From the NCBI GenBank assembly GCA_003116975.1, contig BGKB01000018.1, positions 496,001-560,000 of the forward strand: 64,000 bases of DNA, given 5' to 3'. The DNA comes from Aurantiochytrium sp. KH105. Taxonomy: Eukaryota > Sar > Bigyra > Thraustochytrida > Thraustochytriidae. Under the pieces are notes generated by a model. That model worked only from the letters and a program-made list of their open reading frames with translations. It had not been told where the DNA came from and ran no database searches. Both the position numbers and the translations under genes were made by a program. Below are positions 9,277 to 17,729 of this stretch, in pieces. The first letter of the stretch is position 1; each line of letters starts with the position of its first letter.

Positions 9277-10623
9277 ATGGCGCTGCCCGAGCGCCCGAGG
9301 GAAGAGGGGCTGCTCTTTGCGCAGTCACGTCTCGGGCGGAACTACTTGAAGGAGTGCCAGGTCACGCTCACCAGCGATCTCCAGCTCCTCGTGGAGGTGC
9401 GGCAGGGCGAGAAATCGGATGACGAGCACCAAAGCCCTGAAGCGCTCGAGTTCAATCGGGGCCTCGACTTGGCGCTTTTCGACGAACAAGTGGGCCTCGC
9501 GCGTAAAAAGCTACCGGGCCTTGGAGCTGCTGCTCAAAGCGGAGGGGACCTCTTCATTCTCAAACTTTCTCTGTTCAAAGGCCTGCAGGCTGTGCGACTT
9601 GCCACAGAGTCCGCACGCGAAGCCAAGCTTTGGCAGCGCAGTCTGCATAGCGCCATCCGAGACGCTCGGGCTTGCGCGAAAGCTTGGACATGTTTGCAGC
9701 AGCATGGCCTCGGTCCCGAGCTTCTTGACTGCTTGGAGACAATGACGCGGATCGAGCTCGTCTCCGTGTGCCAAATCTCGCGCAATGGGGACTTTTTCTT
9801 GCATCAGGTTTGTCGACGACTCGCGATGCGTCAGTGTAAAACAACCACCCTTCAACGAGGAGGTGACGCGAACGTTGCGCGGGACATTCTCGCCATTCTT
9901 CTGGAGTACGGTGGCGATATTGCGCGCGCCGCGGACAACCACGGTCTGCTGCCTGTCCATGTATTATTGTCGGCCTGCGAATCGCCGTCGTCGAGCGACG
10001 AGGTCGTCCAGGACGCGCTGCGTCTCCTGCTCGAGTTGTACGCCGACAGCGTCGAAGTCCGCGCAGACGTGGCACACGTCGGAGCTGCATGCATGCCCGT
10101 GCACCTCGCCTGCGCGTCGCTCGTCCCGGAGCTCGTGCAAGTCGTGGTTGGCGTCGACACGCCGGCGCGTCGCCTCGAGTCCTTCCTCGGCGAGACGCCT
10201 CATCTGCTGCGCCAGACCGCCCAGGGCCAGACGCCGCTGCACATCGCCGCGGAGGCGCTCTCGCGCCACGAGGCCGACGCCGCCGCGCTGCGCCGCGCGC
10301 GGCACCTGTGCGCGCTCCTCGTGAGCCTGGAGCCCTCGGCGCTCTGCGTGCCCGACGGCGACGGCGAGACGCCTCTGCACAAGGTCTCCCGCGCCGCCGA
10401 CCTCGCCACGCTGCGCACCATGCTGGACTCCGCGCGCGGCGCCGTGGCCCGCGCCGCCGCCCTGCGCGACCGCGCCGGCCGCACCTGCGAGGACCTGCTG
10501 CTGGCCAGCCAGCGCCGCTTCGCCTGCGCGGGCAGCCGCGACCGCCTCGTCCCCGTCGAGCGCTGCGTCGCGCTCCTCCGCCTCGGGCCCTCCGCCGCCA
10601 GGCTCTTCCCGCCCGCCGTTTGA
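9277..10623 (+). CDS. PH domain-ankyrin repeat protein
   Basis: A 448-residue intracellular adaptor-type protein. The ATG at 9277 sits in a good context (GCCATGG) and directly precedes the first domain; an in-frame ATG at 9253 would add eight residues. Residues about 8-120 look like a pleckstrin-homology domain: EGLLFAQSRLGRNYLKECQ as first strands, a long variable loop, then KLWQRSLHSAI as the C-terminal helix with its conserved Trp. After a helical linker, at least four ankyrin-type units follow between about 210 and 400, with cores such as GLLPVHVLL, CMPVHLACA, GQTPLHIAAEA and GETPLHKVS. PH domains usually bind phosphoinositides or partners and ankyrins bind proteins, so membrane-proximal scaffolding is likely. 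The second half of the gene, from about 10,000 onward, is visibly more GC-rich than the first. Confidence 0.8.
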   Translation: MALPERPREEGLLFAQSRLGRNYLKECQVTLTSDLQLLVEVRQGEKSDDEHQSPEALEFNRGLDLALFDEQVGLARKKLPGLGAAAQSGGDLFILKLSLFKGLQAVRLATESAREAKLWQRSLHSAIRDARACAKAWTCLQQHGLGPELLDCLETMTRIELVSVCQISRNGDFFLHQVCRRLAMRQCKTTTLQRGGDANVARDILAILLEYGGDIARAADNHGLLPVHVLLSACESPSSSDEVVQDALRLLLELYADSVEVRADVAHVGAACMPVHLACASLVPELVQVVVGVDTPARRLESFLGETPHLLRQTAQGQTPLHIAAEALSRHEADAAALRRARHLCALLVSLEPSALCVPDGDGETPLHKVSRAADLATLRTMLDSARGAVARAAALRDRAGRTCEDLLLASQRRFACAGSRDRLVPVERCVALLRLGPSAARLFPPAV

Positions 10624-11429
10624 GACGCCGCCCCCGCCGCCTCCCCCCGCCCCCGCAGCCGCCGCCGCAGCCAGCGTTGCCTCACGCACTGCGGCGCCTG
10701 CTGCAGGGCTTTGCCCCTCTCTCACGCGCCCGCCGCAGCCGCAGCCGCGCCCTGCCGCGCCCCTCTTTGAGGTGGCTCTGTCCTCGACCTCTCCCCGCAC
10801 CCCAAGAAGCCCCCACGCGTTGCCCCCTCGCGTCTCGTATCTGGCGGAGGCGCTCCTCCGTCCCACAGTCCTCGAATGCAATCCCCTAACCTCAGTGGTC
10901 TACCCTCCGAGTCGCAGTGGGCGGCATGCTGGCTGCTTGGCTCTGCAACCAGTAGCTTTCGTGCGTAGCTTCGCCAGAAGCTGGCTTGAGGCGGCGTGCA
11001 GGCCGCGCGCCGCCCCACTGGCCACCGTGCTCGGCCCTCTCACTCCGTATGCTTCACAGTAGCTGTGGTCCAGAAGGGTGGCTACTAGCTCTGCGCAGAG
11101 GGGTTGGGGGAGGGGGCGGCGCTCCGCTGGGGGCCCTGTGTCGGGAAGGCGGCGGGGACGCAGAGCGCCCAGACCGGGGAGGCAAGCAGAGCGGAGGAAG
11201 GCAGGCTGGGCAGGCCGCGAGGCAGACCGCGCTCGCTGGCACAGACGCCCCGCACCGCGACACCAGGCCAAGCGACGCCACGCCACGCCACGCCACGCCA
11301 CGCCACGCCACGCCACGCCACGCCACGCCACGCCACGCCACGCCACGCCACGCCGCGCCGCGCGCGCCAGCGGGAGGCCGCGCCGCGGTCGAAGGAGGAG
11401 AGCGGGGAGGAGCAAAGAGAGCGCGAGAG
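10624..11429. other. GC-rich spacer and 5' leader of the acidic protein gene
   Basis: The first part is extremely GC-rich and simply continues the composition of the preceding gene without any recognisable coding sequence. The second part holds a CGCCA pentamer array immediately before the next start codon. Open frames in all directions are Arg/Ala/Pro-rich shadows. Confidence 0.5.
11277..11356. repeat. CGCCA pentanucleotide tandem array
   Basis: About 15 nearly perfect copies of CACGC/CGCCA occupy roughly 75 bases and end about 75 bases before the start codon at 11430. Purity suggests recent expansion by slippage. It would lie in the promoter or 5' untranslated region. Confidence 0.95.
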
Positions 11430-12098
11430 ATGGCGGCGCCCGAGGCGCGGGACGGCGAGGCGACGATTGATGCCCCAACGCCCGTGAGACCTGCTGCAGC
11501 TGCAGGCCTTAAGCGCGCTCGCGAGGCGCCTCCTCGCGAGGCGCCTCGCGCGCATGGGAAACGTAGACGCGCGGACGATCATGCCGATAGCCTGAGCGAA
11601 GAAGGGCACTTGGGCGGCGTGGAGTCCGACGGCGGAAAGGAAAAGAAGGAGGAGCTTCGGCCCTCGTTCCTCAATCACAGCGTCGACGCCCACCTTCAAG
11701 ACACCAAGGCAACCACCACCGACGAGGAGAAGAATTACCATGTCGAGGACGAGGAAGAGGAACCAAAGGATGATGATGACCATGAAGATGACCAAAAAGA
11801 CGACGACACCCCCGAGTTTGTGGGAAATTTTGAAGCCGCCGATATGTCCATACCTGAATTCGCCACGCACTGTGTCGATGCTTCATCGCACGACATGAGC
11901 GTTTTCGACTGCATGAGCGACAAGTACGATTTCTTGATTCAATCAGAAATGCGCAAGGCGACGGAAAATACTTTGATGCGCGCCATTGAAGCGCTCGTCG
12001 CGTCCGAGCAACAAAAGTTTCAACGATGTGAACCTCTCGACTCACTGTTTGCCACAGATGTCCAGACAGGTCAATTGAAACAAAACCAAGAATCTTAG
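11430..12098 (+). CDS. Acidic, NLS-bearing protein of unknown function (ends at an in-frame TAG)
   Basis: I do not recognise this 222-residue protein. The ATG at 11430 starts an Ala/Pro/Arg-rich N-terminus with basic clusters (LKRAREAP, GKRRRADDH) that look like nuclear localisation signals. Next comes a Lys/Glu/Asp region about residues 65-130 with a strongly acidic run (EDEEEEPKDDDD), then a more structured segment of about 80 residues (PEFVGNF, FDCMSDKYDFLIQSEM, ALVASEQQKFQRCE). The combination suggests a chromatin- or histone-associated or other nuclear protein, but this is only a composition argument. The frame stops at TAG 12096-12098 yet continues open for 33 sense codons of the same Ala/Ser character and ends in TAA at 12198-12200. 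The original or full-length product may therefore be 256 residues. Confidence 0.6.
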   Translation: MAAPEARDGEATIDAPTPVRPAAAAGLKRAREAPPREAPRAHGKRRRADDHADSLSEEGHLGGVESDGGKEKKEELRPSFLNHSVDAHLQDTKATTTDEEKNYHVEDEEEEPKDDDDHEDDQKDDDTPEFVGNFEAADMSIPEFATHCVDASSHDMSVFDCMSDKYDFLIQSEMRKATENTLMRAIEALVASEQQKFQRCEPLDSLFATDVQTGQLKQNQES

Positions 12099-12200
12099 AT
12101 TGACAAGAGCAGTGCGTCAGCCGCCTCCGATGCAACATCGGTCGCGGCCAGCGCCGGCGCAGCGACAACTGACGACATGACTGGAGCTTTTGCACCATAA
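12099..12200 (+). other. In-frame 33-codon extension beyond TAG
   Basis: In the same frame as the preceding gene, 33 sense codons encode an Ser/Ala/Thr/Asp-rich tail (IDKSSASAASDATSVAA onward) and then reach TAA. The composition resembles coding sequence in this genome more than the AT-rich sequence that follows 12200. Possible explanations are a recent nonsense change, an allelic or sequencing difference, or stop-codon read-through. The base context after TAG (ATT) is not a classical read-through context. Confidence 0.45.
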
Positions 12201-12696
12201 ACACAGGAGAGCCTACCCTATTTTTTATTGGAAGCTCCTGAGTGCTCTCATGAGAGCGAGCTTGACTCTAAATTTCTTTTGACCTAACCTGTACAAACAC
12301 TACATCTTTTTAATTTGATCTCGTATGAAGGATGATGTGTTGTCAAACGCATTTCTCGAGCGCATTTCGGGTATACCCGTGTGCGGAAACGTAGAATGTG
12401 ACTGCCATGGCAAACAACCCATGAACCAACCAACCAATCAAACAACAAACGCATCACACATCATCATAATTACAAAAGTAATTGGTCATCCAGCCAGCCG
12501 CCCCGCTTCTGTTTCTGTTTCTGTTTCTGTTTCTGTTTCTGTTTCTGTTTCTGTTTCTGTTTTTTTTGTTTTTTTTCGCGTTTTCGGCGTTTATACTACA
12601 ATGATTGCCAGTGCACGCAGCGCAATAATCGATCTAACCGCCGCGGCCGCAGCGTGAACGAGGGAGAGAAGAAGGCCGGGCCCCTCGGGAGAGTCA
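12201..12696. other. Intergenic with TTTCTG array and a CGGGTATACCCG palindrome
   Basis: This spacer is AT-richer than its surroundings. It holds a perfect 12-base palindrome, CGGGTATACCCG at 12368-12379, a tetranucleotide-like AACCAACC tract near 12424-12440, and a TTTCTG hexamer array at about 12507-12560 followed by T-runs. It should contain the terminator of the acidic gene and the promoter of GCP4. No gene is seen. Confidence 0.55.
12507..12561. repeat. TTTCTG hexanucleotide tandem array
   Basis: About nine uninterrupted TTTCTG units are followed by runs of T. It lies roughly 140 bases upstream of the GCP4 start codon and gives a pyrimidine-rich tract on the plus strand. Confidence 0.95.
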
Positions 12697-15660
12697 ATGC
12701 TTCACGAGGTCTTGTTGGGCGTGCTGGGCCACGAGGGCGCCCTGCTGGAGACAACCGGGGCGCCAAAACACTTTGGCGAAAGCCACGCCGTCCATGGTAA
12801 AGACGACGAAAATGCGGACAACAGCAACAACCGAAGCCCGTCGCGCGTGAGGCGTTTGCTCGTCCCTGAAGTCCTTTCCGACGCAGAAGCCCGCTGCGTA
12901 GAGGAGCTCGCCCGCGCTGGAACCCTCAACCGCGAGCTACGAGACTTTCTAGTCCACGCCGAACACGACTCGTCTCTCACGGTTCGGGCTCTCTGCACTG
13001 CCGTCCGCGACACCTTGCAGTGGCACCTCGAAAAAGTCTGCGAAATCGAGCGCAAAGCGCGCGACGAGCCCGGTATGCCACTCTCGCGCGTACGCTATCT
13101 CATGGGCGACACTGAGTCAGTCCTCGAGCGCGTGTGCGCCATTTGCGAGCAGGTGCGCGGTCGTCGCCTACGCGGGGGCCAGGTCCTCGACCTTGTCTAC
13201 GTCACAATGCGCCAGAGCGGCATTCGCGCGGTGCAAGACCGCCTTGCTAACATACTACAAACCTGTTTGCAGGTCCTGGTCAACCTTGCGGAAACATGGA
13301 TGGTGCATGGCATTCTCCTCGATCGTGAGCACGAGTTCTTCGTCCAAGAGCGCGCGCACAAGGTTCACGTCCCCGCAAGAGTGGACGCGGACGGCGAAGA
13401 CGATGACGACCAAGGATACGATGGGGACGATAGCAACTGGGCAAACCTTCGGGCGCACCATCCCCTCATTCTTGAATACGAATGGAAATCGCAATTTCGC
13501 ATCCGCGATGCAATGTTGCCCACGAGCTTTTTCTCACGCGATCTGGCTGATCTTGTCCTCTTTGTCGGTAAAGCCACGCGCGTGCTACGTCGTTCTCAGC
13601 TAGAAGACACTCCCGACAAAGACAGACACGATGCACACGGTCACGCCGCGCTCACCGCTTTTCTCGCCGCGATGAAAACCACGCGCCAGGCTTCCGAACT
13701 TGACATGGTTTTCGTGGGGCGTGCCATCCGAACGTATTACAAGGCTGTCGCACAAGATTTGCAAAACCTCGTCGTCAAACGGTCTGGCCTTGTGCGCCAC
13801 CTCACCTTTGCTCGCGACTTTTTCCTTTTGGGCCAGGGCGCCTTCTTTTCTTTTTTCATCGAGCTAAGTCGAGGTCTCTTTGCCTCCGACCCGCGTGCAG
13901 CTCTTGCGCAGGCAGAACTTGCCATCAATGCGGGGCCTTGGCGAGACGCCGCGGAACAGGCTGGGATCGACTCGTGGCCAGAGCCGCAAACACGTCTTTT
14001 TCACAAGCTTCGCCTTCTTTTGCAGAGTCTGCGCGTCGACTTTCGCTCCGGATTCGGTCAACCCAATGCCCACGATGCCAGTTCGGTTGTCGCTGGAGGT
14101 CTCGACACAGCCAGCGTCGTCTCAACGCGAACAAAACGAACCGTTTTCTCCGGGAGCGCCTCGAGCGCCGCCACCTCGCGATCCGCTACCTCCGTCGGAG
14201 CAGCCGCCGACGCCAAGAGCCCACTGTCCTCGCTTGTTCTTGTTGGCGACGCGAGGGCCCGCGGGTCCGCCATTATCATCGGTCGCGCTGATGCCACGAC
14301 GCGCGACGCCGTTCGTGGACTCGATGGCCGTGCTAACCTCGGCGTTGTCGAGGAGGGTGGCTTGTGGCACGGAAGCAAGCTACCCGTGGAACGTGGGTTC
14401 CAGGCATCCATCAAGGTTTGCCACAGAGCGCGCCCTGGAGCCCCCAACGATTTTCAAGTAAGCCTTTGCTTTCAGCACGACCCCATGGTGGGGCCCACGC
14501 CGCTCGGTGCACCAGAGAACAGCATTTCATTTGTGGCGCGCATCGCATCGGACTTTTCGGCGGCGCGGCTGTTAGTCATTGGTCAGCGGGGCGAAACCCT
14601 CTTTGCAAGCGAATCCTCCAACATGCTCGGCCCAAGTGCCGCATCAACGATCACCGAGCGCACACACCGTCTCAGTGTGGCATATAAACTCCAAGGTCAG
14701 GACAAAATCAGATACGTGGCCCAGATGGAGCTCCGAGACGATGAAGACGATCATCTTTGCGCCCAACTTCAAGTCCCATTATCCATGGGCAAGGAAATGC
14801 GTCTCGAAAAGGGCAGCGGACGTGCATGGACTGGCGTCCTTCTCAGCGGCCCAGGGGGTGGGGATGTTCTGACCTGGTTCGTTCATGCAAACGCGGTAGG
14901 AGACACGTCGCGCGCAGAGTTTGACCCATGGCGCACGCTCTTAAATTTGCACATGCATGTAGACTGGCCTCTTCATCTCGTTCTCACGCAAAATGCGCTC
15001 GATCAGTATGGCATGATGTTCCGTTTTCTCTTGTCGCTTCGCCGCGTCGAGATTGCACTCAAGGAGGCCTGGGCGTTACTGAATCAGACCCGCTTTAAGC
15101 GTGTGCGTGGCAATCCTGCGCAAATGGCGCGCCTCATGACGCTCTGGCGCCTTCGATCAAGCATGGCGTACTGGGTCAATAATTTGCAGTACCACTTGCA
15201 AGTCGACGTCGTCGATGCCGCGCACAAAACCCTGCTCGACGAAATTCGCAACGCCTCAGACTTCAAGCTTGTCGAACAAGCCCACGACAAGTTTGTCGAA
15301 ACATTCATTACCGGCGCGTTCCTGCACAACAAGACCGTTCGAGAAACCATCGACCACGTGTTGCGTCGCTGCTTGCGTTTTTGCAGTCTCGTGGAACGTT
15401 TTGCACGGCTCGACGCAGCGTCCGCCGACGGGGCGTCGGCAGACGCGCAAAAGTACGAGGATCTCGACAAGGCATTCAATGACCTGGCCAAGGCGTATGC
15501 TCGCGACGCCAAGTTCCTGTATCAAATGCTCCTGAGCCTGAACTCCAACATGCTTTTACGCATCGACTTCAACGGCTTCTTTGACAGACTCGCACAGGGG
15601 GATATCAAGTACACTACAGCAAAGCATTCTTACGCTCATCAATCAAACTCGGCATCATGA
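12697..15660 (+). CDS. GCP4: Gamma-tubulin complex component 4 (GCP4) with internal insert
   Basis: A 987-residue member of the Spc97/Spc98 family, part of the gamma-tubulin ring complex that nucleates microtubules at the centrosome or basal body. The start MLHEVLLGVLGHEG matches the typical GCP4 opening (MIHELLLAL). The N-terminal GRIP1 region continues with LSRVRYLMGD, a TWMVHGILLD segment and AMLPTSFFSRDLADLVLFVG, as in human GCP4. The GRIP2 region begins about residue 745 with VDWPLHLVLTQNALDQYGMM and LLSLRRVE, then AYWVNNLQYHLQVDV. Human GCP4 is 667 residues; most of the extra length is one insert at about 456-740. That insert is beta-rich, with phrases such as GFQASIKV, NSISFVARI and HRLSVAYKL, and could be a concanavalin/LamG-like sandwich; that is inference. 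The last codons overlap the end of the convergent Msp1 gene. Confidence 0.92.
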   Translation: MLHEVLLGVLGHEGALLETTGAPKHFGESHAVHGKDDENADNSNNRSPSRVRRLLVPEVLSDAEARCVEELARAGTLNRELRDFLVHAEHDSSLTVRALCTAVRDTLQWHLEKVCEIERKARDEPGMPLSRVRYLMGDTESVLERVCAICEQVRGRRLRGGQVLDLVYVTMRQSGIRAVQDRLANILQTCLQVLVNLAETWMVHGILLDREHEFFVQERAHKVHVPARVDADGEDDDDQGYDGDDSNWANLRAHHPLILEYEWKSQFRIRDAMLPTSFFSRDLADLVLFVGKATRVLRRSQLEDTPDKDRHDAHGHAALTAFLAAMKTTRQASELDMVFVGRAIRTYYKAVAQDLQNLVVKRSGLVRHLTFARDFFLLGQGAFFSFFIELSRGLFASDPRAALAQAELAINAGPWRDAAEQAGIDSWPEPQTRLFHKLRLLLQSLRVDFRSGFGQPNAHDASSVVAGGLDTASVVSTRTKRTVFSGSASSAATSRSATSVGAAADAKSPLSSLVLVGDARARGSAIIIGRADATTRDAVRGLDGRANLGVVEEGGLWHGSKLPVERGFQASIKVCHRARPGAPNDFQVSLCFQHDPMVGPTPLGAPENSISFVARIASDFSAARLLVIGQRGETLFASESSNMLGPSAASTITERTHRLSVAYKLQGQDKIRYVAQMELRDDEDDHLCAQLQVPLSMGKEMRLEKGSGRAWTGVLLSGPGGGDVLTWFVHANAVGDTSRAEFDPWRTLLNLHMHVDWPLHLVLTQNALDQYGMMFRFLLSLRRVEIALKEAWALLNQTRFKRVRGNPAQMARLMTLWRLRSSMAYWVNNLQYHLQVDVVDAAHKTLLDEIRNASDFKLVEQAHDKFVETFITGAFLHNKTVRETIDHVLRRCLRFCSLVERFARLDAASADGASADAQKYEDLDKAFNDLAKAYARDAKFLYQMLLSLNSNMLLRIDFNGFFDRLAQGDIKYTTAKHSYAHQSNSAS

Positions 15661-17177
15661 AATTCCTCTTCTCCTCCTCCCGCATCCACGTGGCTGCCAT
15701 TTCCGTTCAGGTTTGATGTACCCGCGTCTGTCGTGGCGGGCCGGGCCATGTTCGGTGACGACGACGACGACGACGATGATGATGATGATGATGATGGGAC
15801 CCCAGGGCGAGATACGTGGCCTCCGTGCCCGTTGGCGTGGCCATTGGCGTGAGCATTCGTATGCGCAGACTGCACTGCGTACTCCATAAAGGCACGCAGC
15901 ATGAGCTGGAATTGGTCCGCAGAGACGCCCGCTGCTGCTCCACCTCCTCCGCCAAAAGGACCCCCTCCTTGCTGTTTCGCCGCCGCTTCATCATGATACT
16001 CGTATGCGGCCTGGCCGGTGGCCCTCACGTCCTTCATTGCGTTTAAAAAGTCCCTAATGGTGAGCTTCCGCAGTCGCTTTGTTTCTGGCTGCAAATTCCC
16101 GTTCGCTCGGCACTCGCGCGCAAACTCTCGAAAAGGGAGCATGGCCGCAGCTTGGCAGAGCTCCTTGATATCGCTGCCGCTGTACCCATTGAGCAGCTGA
16201 GCGAGCTTGACCATGTCGCCACCTCGCAGAGACGAATCGAGGTCCTCGTCTTGAAGATAAATCTTCAAAATCTGTAAACGCTGCTCCATCGATGGAAGAT
16301 CAAGCTTGAAGGTGCGCGGCATGCGCCGCAGGATGGCTGGGTCAATGTCCCAAGGTCGATTTGTTGCTCCGACCACAATAACGCCGTAACCGCCCCCGTG
16401 CGGCGCGTTCTGCGTCAACATACCGTCCCAGAGCGCCAAAAATTCAGACTTCATGTTCGCCTGCGCCGAAGGGTCGTCGCTGCTACGCTCCCGCATAAAA
16501 GAATCAATCTCATCAATAAACACCACGCAAGGTGCCAGCTTCCACGCCAGAGAAAACGTCGCGCGAATCAGCTTTTGCGACTCGCCAAACCACTTGTTCA
16601 TCGTCGTCGACATCTGAAGGTTGATGAATGCCGCGCCCGATTCGCGCGCGATGGCCTTAGCCATCATTGTCTTGCCCGTACCGGGAGGGCCGAACAACAG
16701 AATTCCCTTGGGCGGCGACAGCAGCTTGCTGCGTCCGACAAAGAGATCGGGACGTTGCAGCGGCAGCGCGACAATGTCAAAGATTTCCGTCTTGACCTCA
16801 TCGAGGCCTCCGATCATCTCAAAGGTCACGTCGATATCCTCCGGATAAATTAGATCGTTCGCAATGATTGCTTCGTAGTCGTCCATGGCGAATCCCTCGC
16901 GCCCATTTTCGGCCAACTTTTGCATCAGTTTTCGCTTATGCTCGTCGCCCTGCTGTTTGGCCTGCCGCTGCGGGTCCATCTCGCGCATCAGGTACCGCAC
17001 CCCGAAGAAGAGCAGCGAGTAGCTCAGCGTGATGGAAGCCATTTCGATGGCCAGGTTCTGCAGCACCGCTGCCGTCGACGCCGACGAAGAATCGCCAGAC
17101 CCGCTGCTCCCGCCGCCGCCGCTGCTAGCCCCGCCGCCGCCGCCGGCATCGCCGACGCCGCTCGTGTTCGCGTTCAT
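15639..17177 (-). CDS. MSP1: Msp1/ATAD1 outer-membrane AAA ATPase
   Basis: A 512-residue tail-anchored-protein extractase of the mitochondrial and peroxisomal outer membranes, N-terminally anchored with its ATPase ring in the cytosol. A Gly/Ser-rich N-terminus precedes one membrane helix at about 46-64 (ITLSYSLLFFGVRYLM), then MDPQRQAK as in ATAD1. AAA motifs are complete: Walker A GPPGTGKT (163-170), a pore-loop region with NKWFGESQK, Walker B VVFIDEID (218-225), sensor GATNRP (270-275) and the paired arginines RRMP (284-287). The C-terminus is unusual for the family, with an extension of roughly 110 low-complexity residues rich in Gly, Ala, His/Asn and a Ser run encoded by a TCG/TCA microsatellite. 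It converges on GCP4 with 22 shared bases and diverges from the LRR-MORN gene across a 552-base promoter region. Confidence 0.93.
   Translation of the reverse strand: MNANTSGVGDAGGGGGASSGGGGSSGSGDSSSASTAAVLQNLAIEMASITLSYSLLFFGVRYLMREMDPQRQAKQQGDEHKRKLMQKLAENGREGFAMDDYEAIIANDLIYPEDIDVTFEMIGGLDEVKTEIFDIVALPLQRPDLFVGRSKLLSPPKGILLFGPPGTGKTMMAKAIARESGAAFINLQMSTTMNKWFGESQKLIRATFSLAWKLAPCVVFIDEIDSFMRERSSDDPSAQANMKSEFLALWDGMLTQNAPHGGGYGVIVVGATNRPWDIDPAILRRMPRTFKLDLPSMEQRLQILKIYLQDEDLDSSLRGGDMVKLAQLLNGYSGSDIKELCQAAAMLPFREFARECRANGNLQPETKRLRKLTIRDFLNAMKDVRATGQAAYEYHDEAAAKQQGGGPFGGGGGAAAGVSADQFQLMLRAFMEYAVQSAHTNAHANGHANGHGGHVSRPGVPSSSSSSSSSSSSSPNMARPATTDAGTSNLNGNGSHVDAGGGEEEFHDAEFD
15757..15795. repeat. 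GAC/GAT trinucleotide array inside MSP1
   Basis: On the minus strand this array encodes a run of about 13 serines in the low-complexity tail of Msp1. Length variation here would not affect the AAA domain. Confidence 0.85.
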
Positions 17178-17729
17178 GACGGCCCCCGCCGCCGCGCTCG
17201 GAGAGGCGAGAAGCTCTCGCGACAGACGCAGGCAGGCGCAGACGCCGCCGCTAGCCCCGCCGCCCGCCGCAGCCTGCGCTCGCGAGCTCCGCGCACCCGG
17301 CCGCCTCGGGGCCGGGACCTCCGCTCCGCCGTCGCCGCCGCTGCGCTCGCACCCTCGCCGCTCCTGCGCGCGGACATGGAACTGGTGGACGCCTCCTCGG
17401 CGGCGCCCGGAGGATAGGCGCCCCGAAGGGTCCTCACGGCGTAGTTTTGTGACTAGTTTCGACTAGTTGAGAGCGTTCTTCGCGCGTTCTGTTCCTGCTG
17501 CGCGTCCCACTCCCGCTTCGCTGGGACGCGCCTGCGCGGGCTAGACGCCTCCTACGCGCTACCCTAGCAGTAGGCTGCGCAAAGTGGCGGTGGCCTTGTT
17601 GTTGTTGCTGCGCCTGAGGAAAAAGTTCCTGCTCCTCGTAACGGAACCAAGGGCGCGCAGCAGGCCCAAGCACGCCAGCTGCAGAGGGCAGAGCAAAAGC
17701 GGGACTCGCGGCAGACGCCCTCGGGGCCC
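17178..17729. promoter_or_regulatory. Divergent promoter region of MSP1 and the LRR-MORN scaffold
   Basis: The two start codons point away from each other across 552 bases, so both promoters and 5' leaders must be in this interval. It is very GC-rich near MSP1 and less so toward the scaffold gene. A short direct duplication, GACTAGTTTCGACTAGTTGA around 17451-17470, is present. I cannot identify a specific factor site. Confidence 0.55.
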
